Assembly: GCA_045837725.1 (NCBI GenBank)
Contig: JBEWZL010000011.1
Coordinates: 372,001 to 436,000 of the forward strand
Direction of reading: 5' to 3'
Length of the DNA: 64,000 nt
DNA from: Vermamoeba vermiformis
Taxonomy: Eukaryota > Tubulinea > Echinamoebida
The notes below the pieces were generated by a model. That model had not been told where the DNA came from and made no database searches. It worked only from the letters and a program-made list of their open reading frames with translations. Made by a program: the position numbers and the translations under genes. Positions 51,706 through 63,594 of the stretch are shown piece by piece (the first letter of the stretch is position 1; each line of letters begins with the position of its first letter).

Positions 51706-53155
51706 ATGGCTCGTTTAGCTTTTGGATGTTTGAAGGGTTCGCTCTTCTTTTTTAACCTTGCTTTCTTCGTAAGTAAAATAATGCTCATATATTAGTCGCA
51801 TTATTGGTAGACCGATTTATAATTTTAAAATTGAAATTAGAGAATAAAATAATTATTATAATTCTGGTAATATTCGTTAGGCCTTGGGAGGCGTATTATT
51901 AGGTCTTAGTGCCTATTCTATGAAGATGGGACGAGTTGGAGACGTTGTTTCTGTTCCTCAAGTCGCTTTGGGCGCTTTGCTCTTGGCTTGGTAAATCCAT
52001 TCAAAATCTCAATAATGATTCTTTCGCTTATTTTATGACTATTAATAGATTATATATTCGTTACATAATATTTTAATGATGATCATAATCTAATTACTCG
52101 ATTTAGCGTCGTTGTTGTGCTTTCATTTTTGGGATGCTGCGGTGCTTTGAGAGAAAGCAGAGGAATGATTGGAACAGTATCCTTATTAACTAATTACACG
52201 TGCTATATTAATTATAATATTATAACGGATTATAACTATCCGAGCGTTGATTTGTTATTTGCCTTAACCAAATCCAAAACAGTACTTTGTCTTCTTATTG
52301 TTGGTTATTGCTGGCCAAGTCAGTAAGTAGCATCTATATAATAATATACGCTATAATAGACGTTTTATAATTCATTTGGCGAAGTTTAAGATTGAATTCA
52401 TTTATTCGATCAGATTTGGGATCGTAACAGAAAACTCATTTAGCAACCTCGCTTTGAATTCTTACTAATCATTATTGTATTATAGTCGTTGGTTTCGTCA
52501 CTGTTAAATATACTTCCGATGTGCAAGACATGGTTGCGCAAGGCTGGAACAAATCCGACGCCGAGACTCGCAAGTGGGTCGAACAAGAATTTAACTGCTG
52601 TGGTCTCTTTGTTCTCGAGCACAACTGCAACTTGAACTCGACCTCCACACCTACTACTTGCTATGACAAATTGGTACGTACTTGATATATACTAGCATTG
52701 CAAAATACGTGCAGATCTGTCGGATCGCACGGACAATTTTTTTTCGTTTAATTGCTTAGTTTTATTGTAAATTGATATGTACCGTTGTTTTGGTAATATT
52801 ATACTCGTATTATCTCTAAAAAGAGTGATTTTTAACGTATGGATAGTCGAGATGCGATCTGGCAAAATTTTAATTTCCACCGTTGAAATTTAATTTATAA
52901 ATTATTACCATATTTGAATATACTGTTATAATACTAGCATAATTTCGTTAATAACAACACTAACTTTTATTTTCTTAGTCGGATTTCGTCGAGACTCGTT
53001 TGCGCATCGTTCAAATTGCCGCAATTACCATTGGCTGCGTGCAAATTCTCGGCTTGATCGTCTCGTGCTGCTTGTTCGCATCAATTCCGACCAAGAAAGA
53101 AGAACACAACAGATTGTTGGATGAGGCGCGTAGAGTCAACAAGTCATATCGTTAA
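51706..53155 (+). CDS. Tetraspanin
   Basis: Six or so exons give about 230 residues with four membrane helices: MARLAFGCLKGSLFFFN start, TM2 ending GVVVLSFLGCCGALRESRGM (the GCCGA-RES signature loop of tetraspanins), TM3 YFVFLLLVIAGQV, and TM4 IVQIAAITIGCVQILGLI. The large extracellular loop has the diagnostic CCG (EFNCCGLF) plus two more Cys (HNCN, TTCYDKL), the minimal four-Cys class. The short basic tail ends NKSYR. Tetraspanins organise membrane microdomains and vesicle traffic. The intron between the second and third coding blocks is AT-rich. Intact by eye. Confidence 0.9.
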
Positions 53156-53607
53156 AATACTTAGGCGATATGTCCTGAGTATGATTATAGCGGTATAATA
53201 GTGATACTATACTAGTGCTGCTGTAATGTAGATAAGCAGAGCTTCAGTACATAAAAGTTTGGTTTCAACACCAACAGATGTGGAGACTTGAGAGCGAACC
53301 CCTCGTTGTAAGTACGCATAATATGGAATATTTATTATCATTTTCTTCGTAGAAATTATTAAATCCGAGAAAATTCGTTGCATTACATCTACGAACTTCT
53401 ACAAATTTTTGTTTGACATTAATTCAAATTTGATCGGCAAACCAATTCTTCGCGCTATTAGTTATTAATTTATTGTCAACCTCGAACTCTTGTAAGATCC
53501 ACAACTCAGCTGGAGATTAATTTAATTGTTCCGCATCCTGAATTGAATTCTTGCCTTGCCGAAACATTATTTCCACCATTATATAATAATCCTAAAACGA
53601 GTGCAAT
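53156..53607. other. Intergenic region
   Basis: About 450 nt, AT-rich. It presumably contains the promoter of the next gene. Nothing else seen. Confidence 0.4.
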
Positions 53608-54370
53608 ATGTCGTCTATCTTATCAGTATCAAGCTTAGTCAGGCCAGAGCGATGCGAAGTAAGTCCAGATCTACGTGCTGTAGGATCTTGGTCTAAATTT
53701 TAAATTGTAGGAAGGCGAATTCATATACAATGTGATAAATATGGATCAAGTTAAGCGAGAAGATATTATTGAGGAGATTTCTAAGAACGGATTATCTGTG
53801 CACGTCATGGCAAGCTTTCGCGAACAAGTACGTGGCTTGATCTACTTATTAAACTCGAATTTTAACCCTAATTTGCCTATAGATTTGTGGTCGTAACTAT
53901 TGGAGGCTAAAACACGGTCATATTCACGTTTCAATTCCATTTGACGTCGCATCCAGACTCTTGGATTTGCTCTCGACAAGAAAGGATTACCTGAAGATCG
54001 ATTTAAAAGATACAAAATTATTTAAATCGTCTGAAATATGGAAAATGCTCGATTGGAGCGAATTTAAGAAGCCCAAAATGTCACTAGTTCTTGTTCGAGA
54101 TCCGATGCGTTACGAAAATGTTGTTGAATCAAGGTAAGAACGTTTAAATAATACGATAATAAATACTAATAGATATTTTACTATAGAGAGAGGAAAAAAA
54201 TGCGATTAATCACAGCTGGATTAGTCCTTACAAATTTTTTTATTCTTCCGGCGGTTGCAATGGCTGTCAAGGGCTTCGAAATGTCAACGACTGGCAAAAG
54301 TTATGGCAAATGGAACAAAGTATTTGATAGCATTTACGACGTTACTCCAAAGCACGTCATAGCGGTGTAA
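53608..54370 (+). CDS. Unknown protein with C-terminal hydrophobic helix
   Basis: Four exons from ATG (MSSILSVSSLVRPERCEEGE) to TAA, about 200 residues, joining in frame. The first two-thirds are soluble and charged (VKREDIIEEISKNGLSVHVM, LKIDLKDTKLFKSSEIWKML). One hydrophobic stretch (LITAGLVLTNFFILPAVAMA) lies near residue 155, preceded by ERKKMR and followed by a polar tail ending TPKHVIAV. This suggests a single-pass membrane protein with a cytosolic N-terminal domain. I do not recognise the family. Confidence 0.55.
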
Positions 54371-54439
54371 GGGCGAAAATTGAAATTACATACTTTTGCT
54401 AGATCGGATCCATGTAAATAAACTTTAATCTCTGAAGAT

Positions 54440-54783
54440 CTGTCTCCGATTCGTTCGACAAAAAACCGGTTTTACTAACTCATCATGCATCGTCCGATAT
54501 CATTAATTAGCAATAGACATTTTGGCTCGGTACGTTCGTCAATCCTGAAAAAACGAAAATGCAGAACGCAATCAGAAAACTTTCGCACTTGCATGGTTCT
54601 CAAAAATAGATTAAGCAAAAAAATGCTTTTGCGTGTTATCAGATTGAAACTGGACTTCTCGTAACTATTTTCGCGTCGACGAAAAAATCACGTGTCGCAA
54701 CAAAAATATAAAAGAAATCGTTTATTGTATCTTGTTTCAACAATTGAACGTAGCGTAGCATAATTTATATAATCTTTGATATC
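54440..54783 (+). promoter_or_regulatory. Promoter/5' flank of C3, inverted copy of the C2 flank
   Basis: Matches 36947-37190 in inverted orientation, interrupted by a short insertion of about 90 nt near 54580-54690. Blocks next to the ATG (GAACGTAGCGTAGCATAAT) are unchanged. Confidence 0.6.
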
Positions 54784-55868
54784 ATGGTTCAATTACGCTT
54801 TATTTCAATCGCTGTTTTGGCTGGTTTCCTGATCCAACTCGCGATCTGCCAAAAAAACACTTGTCCCATGGCGTACGCTCCTGATGGTACCCAATATGAT
54901 TTGTCGGGTATCGCATCAAAGTAAGTTCACAATAACTAAATTGAAAAGGTTAAGGCGTTTGATCCGTTCGCCGGATCTAAACAACAAGAACGATCTAATC
55001 ATTATCATTATATAGGGTACAATACTACTATGCCAAGCAACACGGGCAACTATATGTCTACAATATTAGCGTCTGCAGTCCACTTCCCACTGGATGTTAC
55101 GGTTCCTGCTCGTCCCCTTATAGTTCAGGTAATAAGCGAGTTACTTGTACTATAGCTACGCATTATATATTAACACCTTAATGAATAATTCAACAATGGC
55201 TATTATTATAACTAACTACAATTCATTCAGGCGTTTGCCAAACTTGGGGTTCAAATGCGAAGTGCTTGGGTCAATATGCGCAGATCTCAGTAGTCGGATT
55301 AAGTATGATAGCAATAGATATCATAGTAATTTAGCCCTTACGACCGCGAGTATCCATTTCCCAATTTTTTGGCGCTCGGCAAGAAATTTCAAATTGTTAG
55401 AACGAACACGTGCAAACACTTCATTTTCTCTTTGCCGGCAATAGAACGCGTGTAAATTTGCTGTTATCTGCATTGATTTATGAAATTTGATTTAATTTGT
55501 TTGTAACCAATTTTTTCTGCAGATGGAGGCGAAGGTGTTCAGATCACGTACTCGGGTGGAGACGTCTGTGGCTCGTGCAATCCCTCAGGTCCCAGACAAT
55601 CGGTTATTACTTTAACATGCAGTGCATCAGGTATTTAAATCCGTTTGGTTGCAATTATTTGTCGCTAATTTTGTTTTTTTTTTAGCTGCCGATCCGACGA
55701 AGATCTACTGGACAAGCTTGTCCGGTGGAGAACCTGGTATGCCTCCTATTATCTACTTCAACGGCACTATTTACTGCCCTTAATCTGTATCGTCTGTGGC
55801 TGTTCCTTTTAGAGCCCCTTTGACGTCATGCTACAATAGGCTCGAAAATACTCGTGCTTAATTTGTAT
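54784..55868 (+). pseudogene. Collapsed inverted copy of the family C gene (C3)
   Basis: The first exons are very close to C2: signal peptide MVQLRFISIAVLAGFLIQ, MRH blocks YNISVCSPLPTGC, GVCQTWGSNAKCLG, and ITYSGGDVCGSCN. At about 55780 a small change gives a stop directly after NGTIYCP. Right after AGAGCCC the sequence jumps to CTTTGACGTCATGCTAC, which in C2 is the last 20 nt of the final exon. Everything between (about 0.5 kb of C2-equivalent sequence, with CSSSSVY, CTPGCQ and the whole terminal Cys exon) is deleted. The 3' flank with AATAAAGTCGATC remains. The MRH part could still be expressed as a short secreted protein. Confidence 0.75.
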
Positions 55869-56540
55869 CGTATTTTAAACATTATTCTCATAACAAAGTC
55901 TCTGATATTAAATAAAGTCGATCTTGATGAAAAACTAACGTTCGATCCACGTTATTTTGGTGCGACATTCAAAAATCATGAACCTAAATATTCTTAGTGC
56001 TCCAGAACTAGATACTAATGCTCCATTCAAGCGTAATCTTTCAAACGTAACACATTAACGAAGTTTTATCGTGCAGCGAGTAAAGATACGCTTTGGGCCA
56101 AGATCTTTACTCAGATTTGCTGGACACAGTTTTCGTGAGTATTAATTTATTAAAATAATATCATGCTCATGCAATCTATTATTGCTATTTTTATCCTTAA
56201 ATAGACGCTAGAGAATTAAAATTTTTTTGTTGATCGAATCTGTATTGGGTCTTATTCAGCCTTCATGTTAAAACAATCAGCTTATTTAATCAAATATTTA
56301 AATTAATTTTTCAAATGCTAGTAACTTCATAGCTCCATCGTCTTGCAGAGTTGGATCTAACTAAACTTTTTCCTTAGTTCAGGTGGTTCGCCATATCATT
56401 GATAAAGCCGTTGCCCGATACAACAGATTCAGGTAATGTCCACGGGGTAGTTAAATCGACAAAAGAACCTTAAAATTCGTCTCGATCAGACTTGATCCAT
56501 TCATGGATTTTTCAACCGTAGATTCTGGAGTTTCAAAACG
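55869..56540. other. Intergenic region
   Basis: About 670 nt. The family C 3' flank to about 55960 is followed by AT-rich sequence without gene evidence. Repeat R5 begins at its end. Confidence 0.35.
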
Positions 56541-57153
56541 CAATTATAGCTCGTTTGTGAAAGTATAATATGGAGTTACGACCACTCCCAAGTCGCTATA
56601 AGGTCATTGCCATTTTAAGGCGATTCAATTTCGATTGGGACACGTGTCAATTTCCCAAAAGATTTTTTTGACTTCGCTCAAATCTCCGCTCGAACATCAA
56701 TTTCAAACCTTTACTGACGATACTATTTTAGGACAATACGTACCTACGAGAATAATATTTGAATCAATTAACGGAAGACAACGCAGTTTTCATCGTTGGC
56801 TCTGAGCTCTTCAACTCGACCACGATCTTCAACTCCGCAGCGAATTGGTTCATGCGTAAATCAACAGTTTGTTCATGAACGAGTTCCGTGGCCAGCAAAA
56901 TCTCGTCGCGCGATGATGAATTTGACCATTTATGGTAAGTGGTCTCGTTCGCATCATAAATAAGTGCTCATTTCGATTGATTTTGATTTGTGATCACTTT
57001 GAGATGACTCTCGACACACTTTCTAGGGGGCTCTCAAGCGCGTTGTTTCAAATTGATGTTTGATCGATCGTGCTGGCTCCGTTACTACGTCCCTAGAGAG
57101 TGTCTCCGGAGTCATTTCGAAGTCGTTACAACTGCACTAGGCATAATAATTTA
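56541..57153 (+). repeat. Dispersed exon-bearing repeat, copy R5 (subtype 2)
   Basis: Same subtype as R2 (RIIFESINGRQRSFHRWL in the centre, then an in-frame TGA after ELVHA). It keeps GGGACACGTGTCAATTTCCC at about 56637, the intron with GTAAGTGGTCTCGTTCG, and the exon LMFDRSCWLRYYVPRECL. It ends like R1 with GCACTAGGCATAATAATTTA. Confidence 0.7.
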
Positions 57154-59810
57154 GTTAATTAACAGGTCTTGATTTAGATCTGCTCATTATCCTGTTGGAC
57201 GCAATCTAGAAGGGTGACGGCTTCTTATCTACGAAAGAGAGCCGAAGTTTGTAACGGTAAGTTCGCCTCATTTTCTCGGCAGATCTGCTTCAATAGCGGA
57301 TCCGGTCATACTTTTTTATTCTTTTCGTCTTATTTATACTCTTATTTGAATAGTAACGAGTTACAATCGCTCTTCTCTACGACGGAAACAACAGTTGTGG
57401 ATCGCAAAAGTAGATTGCCCATTTTATTGCCTTGCTTAATTTCAGTAAGTCTATATCGTTACGATACAACCGACGCATATATATTAACATGATTATTAAA
57501 CAGTTCTGGATAGAATACCACAAAGTATTAATCTTCGGTTATGCCTTAAACATTATTTTGTTAAGGAGCGCGACTCCAGTAAGTTCAACGTTAAAATTAA
57601 TTCGAACATGCGATATTAATTTCATTTAATTAGTTGCTACGTTTGAAAACAAGCAAAAAAGGTCTTTCTGGCAAATCCGACAGAACCCTGAGTATACCGC
57701 TTGAAATACCACTAGCCTTCCAAGAGATACGCTGCTGCACAAGGAAATAATAGTAAGTCATATTGAACGTTAAATTTAAATTTCTTTAAAAAATGCGTAA
57801 TTTGTCTGAAATTAGTCAATTATATCGTTTGACCTTCACAATATTTAATTAATATTGTTCGCCGGATTCAAATTCAACTTACTTTTTTCGCGAATGCGTC
57901 CGATAATTTATTATGCAATTCAAATCGTGCCTGTTTTTGCAACGGTTGTACAAATATGACTGTTTTAATTATATTATTATTACATTATATCTCGATGCGT
58001 GCGATGAGCCTAATATTTTTTTAGTATGAAGATTGGCATCGTTATCGAAATCCATCGTCGACGAGGAAGATCCGCTATGGAACACTTTCGCTTCAAGCCC
58101 GAAAGAGCTCAACGCATCCTAAATGCAGTGCAAAAGATGGGAAGTTAGGCACCTTATTACTAAACGCATCGCCTCTCCTTCATTCCACGGTCGTTACGCA
58201 AAGAAAATTCAAAATTCCGAAAAAGGTAATTACTTAATTAAGAATACTTAAAAAAACATTCTAATCTTCGTAATTAGGTAGAAATTATGGCTTACAAAAC
58301 AGTTCGACTACGGCATCACGAAGAAGACTTAAATGTGCATAGCCTCCTTTGCAATTCAAAAATACGCAGTGCCCTTTAACATACGATAGTACTTATACTT
58401 ACGCGTTTGCGTGACAAGATACATGCGCATAGCCTCTTTTACAATTCAAAAATGCCCATCTGGACCCGGATCTGATCGCCGATAAATAGGCAACTTAGGC
58501 AAGTCTACAATAGCACTATTCGATCAGTTGCTGACTCTATTTTTAGACCAAGTTCGGACACACCCGAGACGTGTTAGTAATATGATAGGTACTGCTCTAA
58601 AATAAGCGTTTTGACGACCAGGACAACTGACAGAGCTTCGGGCGCTCGGCCAGCCGGATCATGAACCGCTACATCTAAGACTTCAAAGCGCATAGATCGT
58701 TTTAATCTGTCCGAAAGTCAAATTCGTTGAAGGAGCAGCAGTGCCAGTTAGATCCGACCGAAGATATGAATGAGAGTATGGCAACATTCTCTTCGTTATG
58801 AATCAACCAGAGACTACTCTTGCAGGCCTGGCACGTACCCGTTACTCAATTGAAGCGAGGTAAGTACTAAATATATATATCTATACAAAAATTTGACACG
58901 TGTCATTTCACGAAATCGCGAACGTGTCAAAAGTGACACGTGTCACTCGAAATTTTTTTTAACTGTGGCTAATTTTACGACTTTTAGTACTGAGGCATGT
59001 TACAACCGGCCTCATATGACGAAGAAAGTATCCAATGACTTTCGCTCCGAAGCTGTCTCTAGGCAACCGGCACGATTATTCTTGGTACGTAGCAGAGTTA
59101 ACACCAAAATATCATTGCAAATATTTACGACCGGTTTCTTATTAAATGATCGTTTAAGGGCAAGAGATAAGAACAAAAGAAGACCTAACGCGACACCGGA
59201 TGCTTCAGAAAAATTTGCTCAAGCAACTGTCTCTCCGTTGCGCTTAATTTATCGGGTAAGCCTAACATTAATTCTATTCGTTTAAAATGAATTTTCTAAC
59301 TTAATTAGTGGTCGTAAAATTGGCAAAGAATTTGGCTACTCGCACCTTTAATTTAAATTTTTATTACTTGCCGCGCATTTTTATCTTACGACTTTATTAT
59401 TAGACGGCTCTTGATGTCCATTTGTCGCTGTATAGTACTGTCCATTGAAAGTCAACCAGGAATGACGTACCACTGCCAGAGCAAAGTTATCCAACACATC
59501 GGACATGGTTGTCATGCGGAATTATTACAATCGCTCCCACCAGAAGAAACTGTCGGCAAAGACCTTGCAGCCTCCTACGACCAAAGTTGCAGTAACAACG
59601 ATGGAGCAGCACACGAGGCTGGAACAAGAATACGCATGGGTGTTCAACGGTCTTCTGGAACTGGATCCGCTCATGGCTCTAAACGTACGTAATAATGCTG
59701 TCAATGTGTTGAATTATTTTCTAAGTAATTAATTATTTTTAGTACGTTCTGGTCGTTACCTCTTGGCTTCCGGGCACCGAACTCGTAGAACAAGTGCAGT
59801 AAAGATAACG
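57154..59810 (+). other. Exon-like blocks downstream of R5, tentative spliced gene
   Basis: A series of short open segments with good splice signals on plus: ASYLRKRAEVC (57216), NELQSLFSTTETTVVDRKSR (57356), YEDWHRYRNPSSTRKIRYGT (58026), TEACYNRPHMTKKVSNDF (58988), ARDKNKRRPNATPDASEKFA (59160) and LEQEYAWVFNGLLELDPLMA (ending 59678), then VLVVTSWLPGTELVEQVQ ending with TAA near 59800. Between 58880 and 58950 an intron-like stretch carries two TGACACGTGTCA palindromes. No domain recognised; exon order plausible but unproven. Confidence 0.3.
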
Positions 59811-59867
59811 TAAGTATTGATCGTGAAATATAAGCCATACTGATTTATTTTATTAGCTTCAACTGGA

Positions 59868-60180
59868 CAACAAGGATTGTGCAACTGGAGGTTGTTTTTA
59901 GTCTTGGCGACTGCAGTTTTCTCCGTTGACTCGGCTGGGCGACCGCGCTTTGGTTTGGGCAAGGACTGATCGTCATCGCGATGTAGTGCTGCTATCAAAG
60001 GCGTTCTGTTCTTCGAGAACAGCTGGCTCTTCAACCATCTCAGGGGTAGTGCGTTCCTCGAGTTTTATGGGCAAGGGGGCACGCTGGTTCGCCAAATCTG
60101 CAGGGCACCTGGCAAGTTGGTCGATGGAGCCCTTCGACGTCAATACAGGCGTGTTGCGAAGCATTGGAGCAGGTGCACTG
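59868..60180 (-). pseudogene. AT-hook-containing reading frame, broken
   Basis: Two overlapping minus-strand frames read protein-like: GSIDQLARCPADLANQRAPL, then EERTTPEMVEEPAVLEEQNA, which ends at a stop near 59989; and in another phase DDDQSLPKPKRGRPAESTEK. KPKRGRP is a classic AT-hook core (minor-groove DNA binding). A frameshift near 59990 would join them. No start codon or splice model found, and GC content is higher than in the surroundings. Perhaps the remains of a chromatin or mobile-element gene. Confidence 0.35.
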
Positions 60181-60917
60181 TGAAGTACTTGAGAACGAGC
60201 GTACGGTAAGTGCTATGAATTTGATACCATTATTTATTTGTTACTGAATATTCCTTAGGATCTATCGAGATCTTCAGCGGATCGGGCCACGTTAACCTCG
60301 ACGACTAACTTAAACAGTGTAACAGAAGAATATTTCAACATCGTTTACGTGTCGTGTTGTGAAGGTCAGACCAGGTCTGATCTTTCGTCTTCGGTCTGTC
60401 GTTAGTAAACTTGTATAAACCTGAAAAAGTTTCCTATTCATTGACAAAGAACTCGAAAAATACAGCGCTCGTCACGGTCTGACTGCAATCACTTTGACTT
60501 GTGTAAAACAGACGAAATGATTAATTTCGCTCACTTCTAAAGCAGCGACATGATGATAAAATAATATCTGTACGGAACAAGCGTTCGTTGCTACGTCCTG
60601 GGATCTGGTGACAAGACATCATTCTTAATATTGCAAGTACATCAAACAAGGCGAAATGTCGAGAGCACAAAGTCCTAGGACTTTCGTCACCAAGTCGGAT
60701 CTCGCAAACTTTTCTCACTAATTTTGTCTGATCTCCTCGTGGCAGGAGACACACACCGCCAAATAGGCGACGGATTAGCATACATGCTCAAAATGGAAGG
60801 ACCGGTAGTTTACGCATATTCCTAATTTAGGAGAGGATTCTTACAATTTATCAGAATTTCTGACCGCTCAAGCTTAAAATAGATCCGTAAAAATGCCATT
60901 ATTATCGCACACTAGAA
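60181..60917. other. Intergenic region
   Basis: About 740 nt. It includes a GTCAGACCAGGTCTGATC near-palindrome around 60365. No coding model on either strand is convincing. Confidence 0.35.
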
Positions 60918-63594
60918 ATGACCAGCATATTAGATATCCCTCAGGAAATATTTTATTTAATTGCTCAATACGAGCTCGATTTGTTGGACCTCGGAGCGTT
61001 GCTTTGGAGCTGTAAAACACTAAATCGACGTGTAGGAGAAGATCTGCCGTTACAAAAATTATTTCTCGATAATACACAGTAAGAACGATATTATTATATT
61101 GCGATTGCACGAAGTAGCTTCATTCAATTTTATATCAAATTTAATAATTAAAATAATATCGGGCCAATTTCAAAGGATTTGGCACCTACAAAACCACTGT
61201 ATATTAACGAATCATATTAAAATCATTTGTTTTTAATATTAAATATTAAAATAAGGCATCGATATTGTAACTGACCTTCCTAAATCCAGCGTTATGCTAC
61301 GCGGGCCAAGCGGTTCGTCTGTACGACGCAAATACGTCGAAGAAAAAACTGCAGTAAGTACCGGTATTACTATAGTAATATTATTTGTATTCATGATTCG
61401 TTGTCAGTACGGCATTCGGTGCAACGATCCGGATGGGGTGCTAATGAGCTTTCCGAAATTAACGCCAAAAGAGATCCTGAAGGTTTTGAAAGTTGCTAAT
61501 AATAGAATAACGCGCGAATTAAATCGGCAAATTATTGTCGATGACATTCTCAAGGCAGATGCGGACAAAGTGCTGGATTTCATTATTAAGGTACGAAGAT
61601 CTCGGTTGCAATTTCTTTTCTTAATGATATTAATATGATATAATATATAGAGTTTGATCGAGAATGCTACGCCCGAAGAAAAGAATTCTTCGATCAACGA
61701 AATTTTGTCGCTTTTTTTTGGATCGTACCTTCCTGATGTTTCAAAGTTGACAAAAGACGGAGCCGACGCTCATATTAACACTATTATGACTAAAAAGATT
61801 ATGCCTGTCTTACTGAAGTATATGCATGAGCACCAAAGCATCGTTCTGGCGAGTATCATAACCGCATCCAATTATTACTCGGTGTCGTGGTCAAATTCAG
61901 TAAGCCAAAAAATACCTACAACAACATAATATTGCTTCTAAAATATATTACATATTTATTAGTATTCTAGAAACTTGAATAATATTTTTTCTTAGAATCT
62001 TGCACCGTTGGATGTGTTAGCAGTGTTGTTAAGGCTATTCCCGACATATCCGCAATATAAATTCGATCTCAACGCACCAATCAGCAGCGACAATCATCAG
62101 TCATTAGCCCCAGGCTACTTAGTAAGTAAAACTGATTAATTTTTTATTGATCGGTTGAAGTTGGTACATCCGGATCTGAAACATTACTGCTTCATATGTG
62201 ATGATTATAATAATCTAATCGGTCTATTTTACATATCAGATTCATCCGCTTGAGTTCTGCGTGGCTATCAATGCTGCGGATGCGTTCAATTTCTTAAAGA
62301 AGAACGGATCCAAGCTCGACAAAGAGGCACCGTACTTGCCTTTAGCATTATATAATAATCGATTGAATACAACACATCTCGTTCAAGAAATTGTTGCGAA
62401 CAAATACGGTAAGCAATATAATACAATAATACCATAAAAACCAAAATGAAATTGACTAATATTGACTATTTTTTCCAAGAAATCAACAAACCTTTACCCG
62501 CGTACCTTCAATATATCGAGGCAACCACCATTTTAGGCTGGACGTTACGTTACTTTAAAGATAGCGAATCTACATCCCGTGTGGATCATTGGTAAGCTTT
62601 ATCTCATTTAAGCTAATATTCAATACGAATTACTCTCGTTTTAGTAAAAACGTTGAATTCTTTAAAATTAAGCACTAAACTAAATCTTGAGATGGCTAGC
62701 TGACTATAGTTATTAAATATATGGTATCATATTCCTATAACTTAAACAATACCAAATAATCACTTGGTGTTGTTCCAACGGTTAAGATCTGGATCCGCTA
62801 AATTAATAATAATTTCGTCAGATCAGCCTAAGTGACCACCAAACACAAGCTTATATTGAATTATTATATTAAACTTATTGAAACGAGAGTAATTGTCGTG
62901 GTTTAGGTTCATTGAGTACTTGTTGAACAACGGTGCAAAGTTGGCGAAAGAAGAGGAAGAAAAGTATTTGAATATAGAACCGACGCACTGGGCCTATAAA
63001 GCAGCGCATATAGCAAAACAACCCACTGGGTACAGTACGCTGCCTCGTCGAGTGTAAGATCCACATCCAATATTTTTTTTGCAATGAGTGAAAGAACTCA
63101 TCTCATGTGTTTTACCTAATTAGGAAAATTGACTTTGGCAATCGCACTAGCGTCCAATTCCAAGACCCTCATCTAGGATATTCTTTGCTCTTAAACAGTA
63201 CTGGCGAGTTCCAGTGCGTCAAATGTACGTAGTTCCTAAAAAGGAAATAATGTAACTTTTAGACTTGGTTTAAAATGTAGACTAATGCTATTTTAAAAGC
63301 TGGCACGTACACGGGCAATTGGATCCCGGGCAATCAAAAGGGCACGATTGTTTGTAAATCAGCGAAGAAGCGACAATATATCAGCTGGGGCAGCTATGGC
63401 TATGGTGGTGAAGAAGTTGTTAATGACAACTCTATATTCAAGTTTTACGTGGTTTTGTAAGGACGATGATCGAAATTTCAATATCGGCAGTATTTAATAA
63501 CTACTATTTTAGGATGTACGATGATACGATTGCTGTTATGCTCGACAACGTTCCACAAGATTCATATAAGGATTTGTGGAGAGTTTATCAGTAA
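60918..63594 (+). CDS. Long F-box-like protein with helical body
   Basis: ATG 60918 (MTSILDIPQEIFYLIAQYEL) gives an N-terminal F-box-like helix set (LDLLDLGALLWSCKTLNRRV). About 12 further exons run to TAA 63592-63594, about 560 residues in all. The body is mainly helical: LTPKEILKVLKVANNRITRE, IIVDDILKADADKVLDFIIK, IMTKKIMPVLLKYMHEHQS, and FCVAINAADAFNFLKKNGS, where the KKNGSKL-type turn and the later LLNNGAKLAKEEE resemble ankyrin-repeat ends. The C-terminal exons turn to beta (SLLLNSTGEFQCVK, GTIVCKSAKKRQYISWG). The first intron (about 210 nt) linking the F-box exon to the body is the least certain join. Presumed SCF receptor (inference). Confidence 0.6.

Noticed and set aside
55145-55444. 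Open frame across C3
   Set aside because: It runs through an intron and exon of the collapsed family C copy in the wrong phase.
31766-57153. R elements as retrotransposons or viral insertions
   Set aside because: Introns are retained, and I see no reverse transcriptase, integrase, LTR pair or poly(A) tail.
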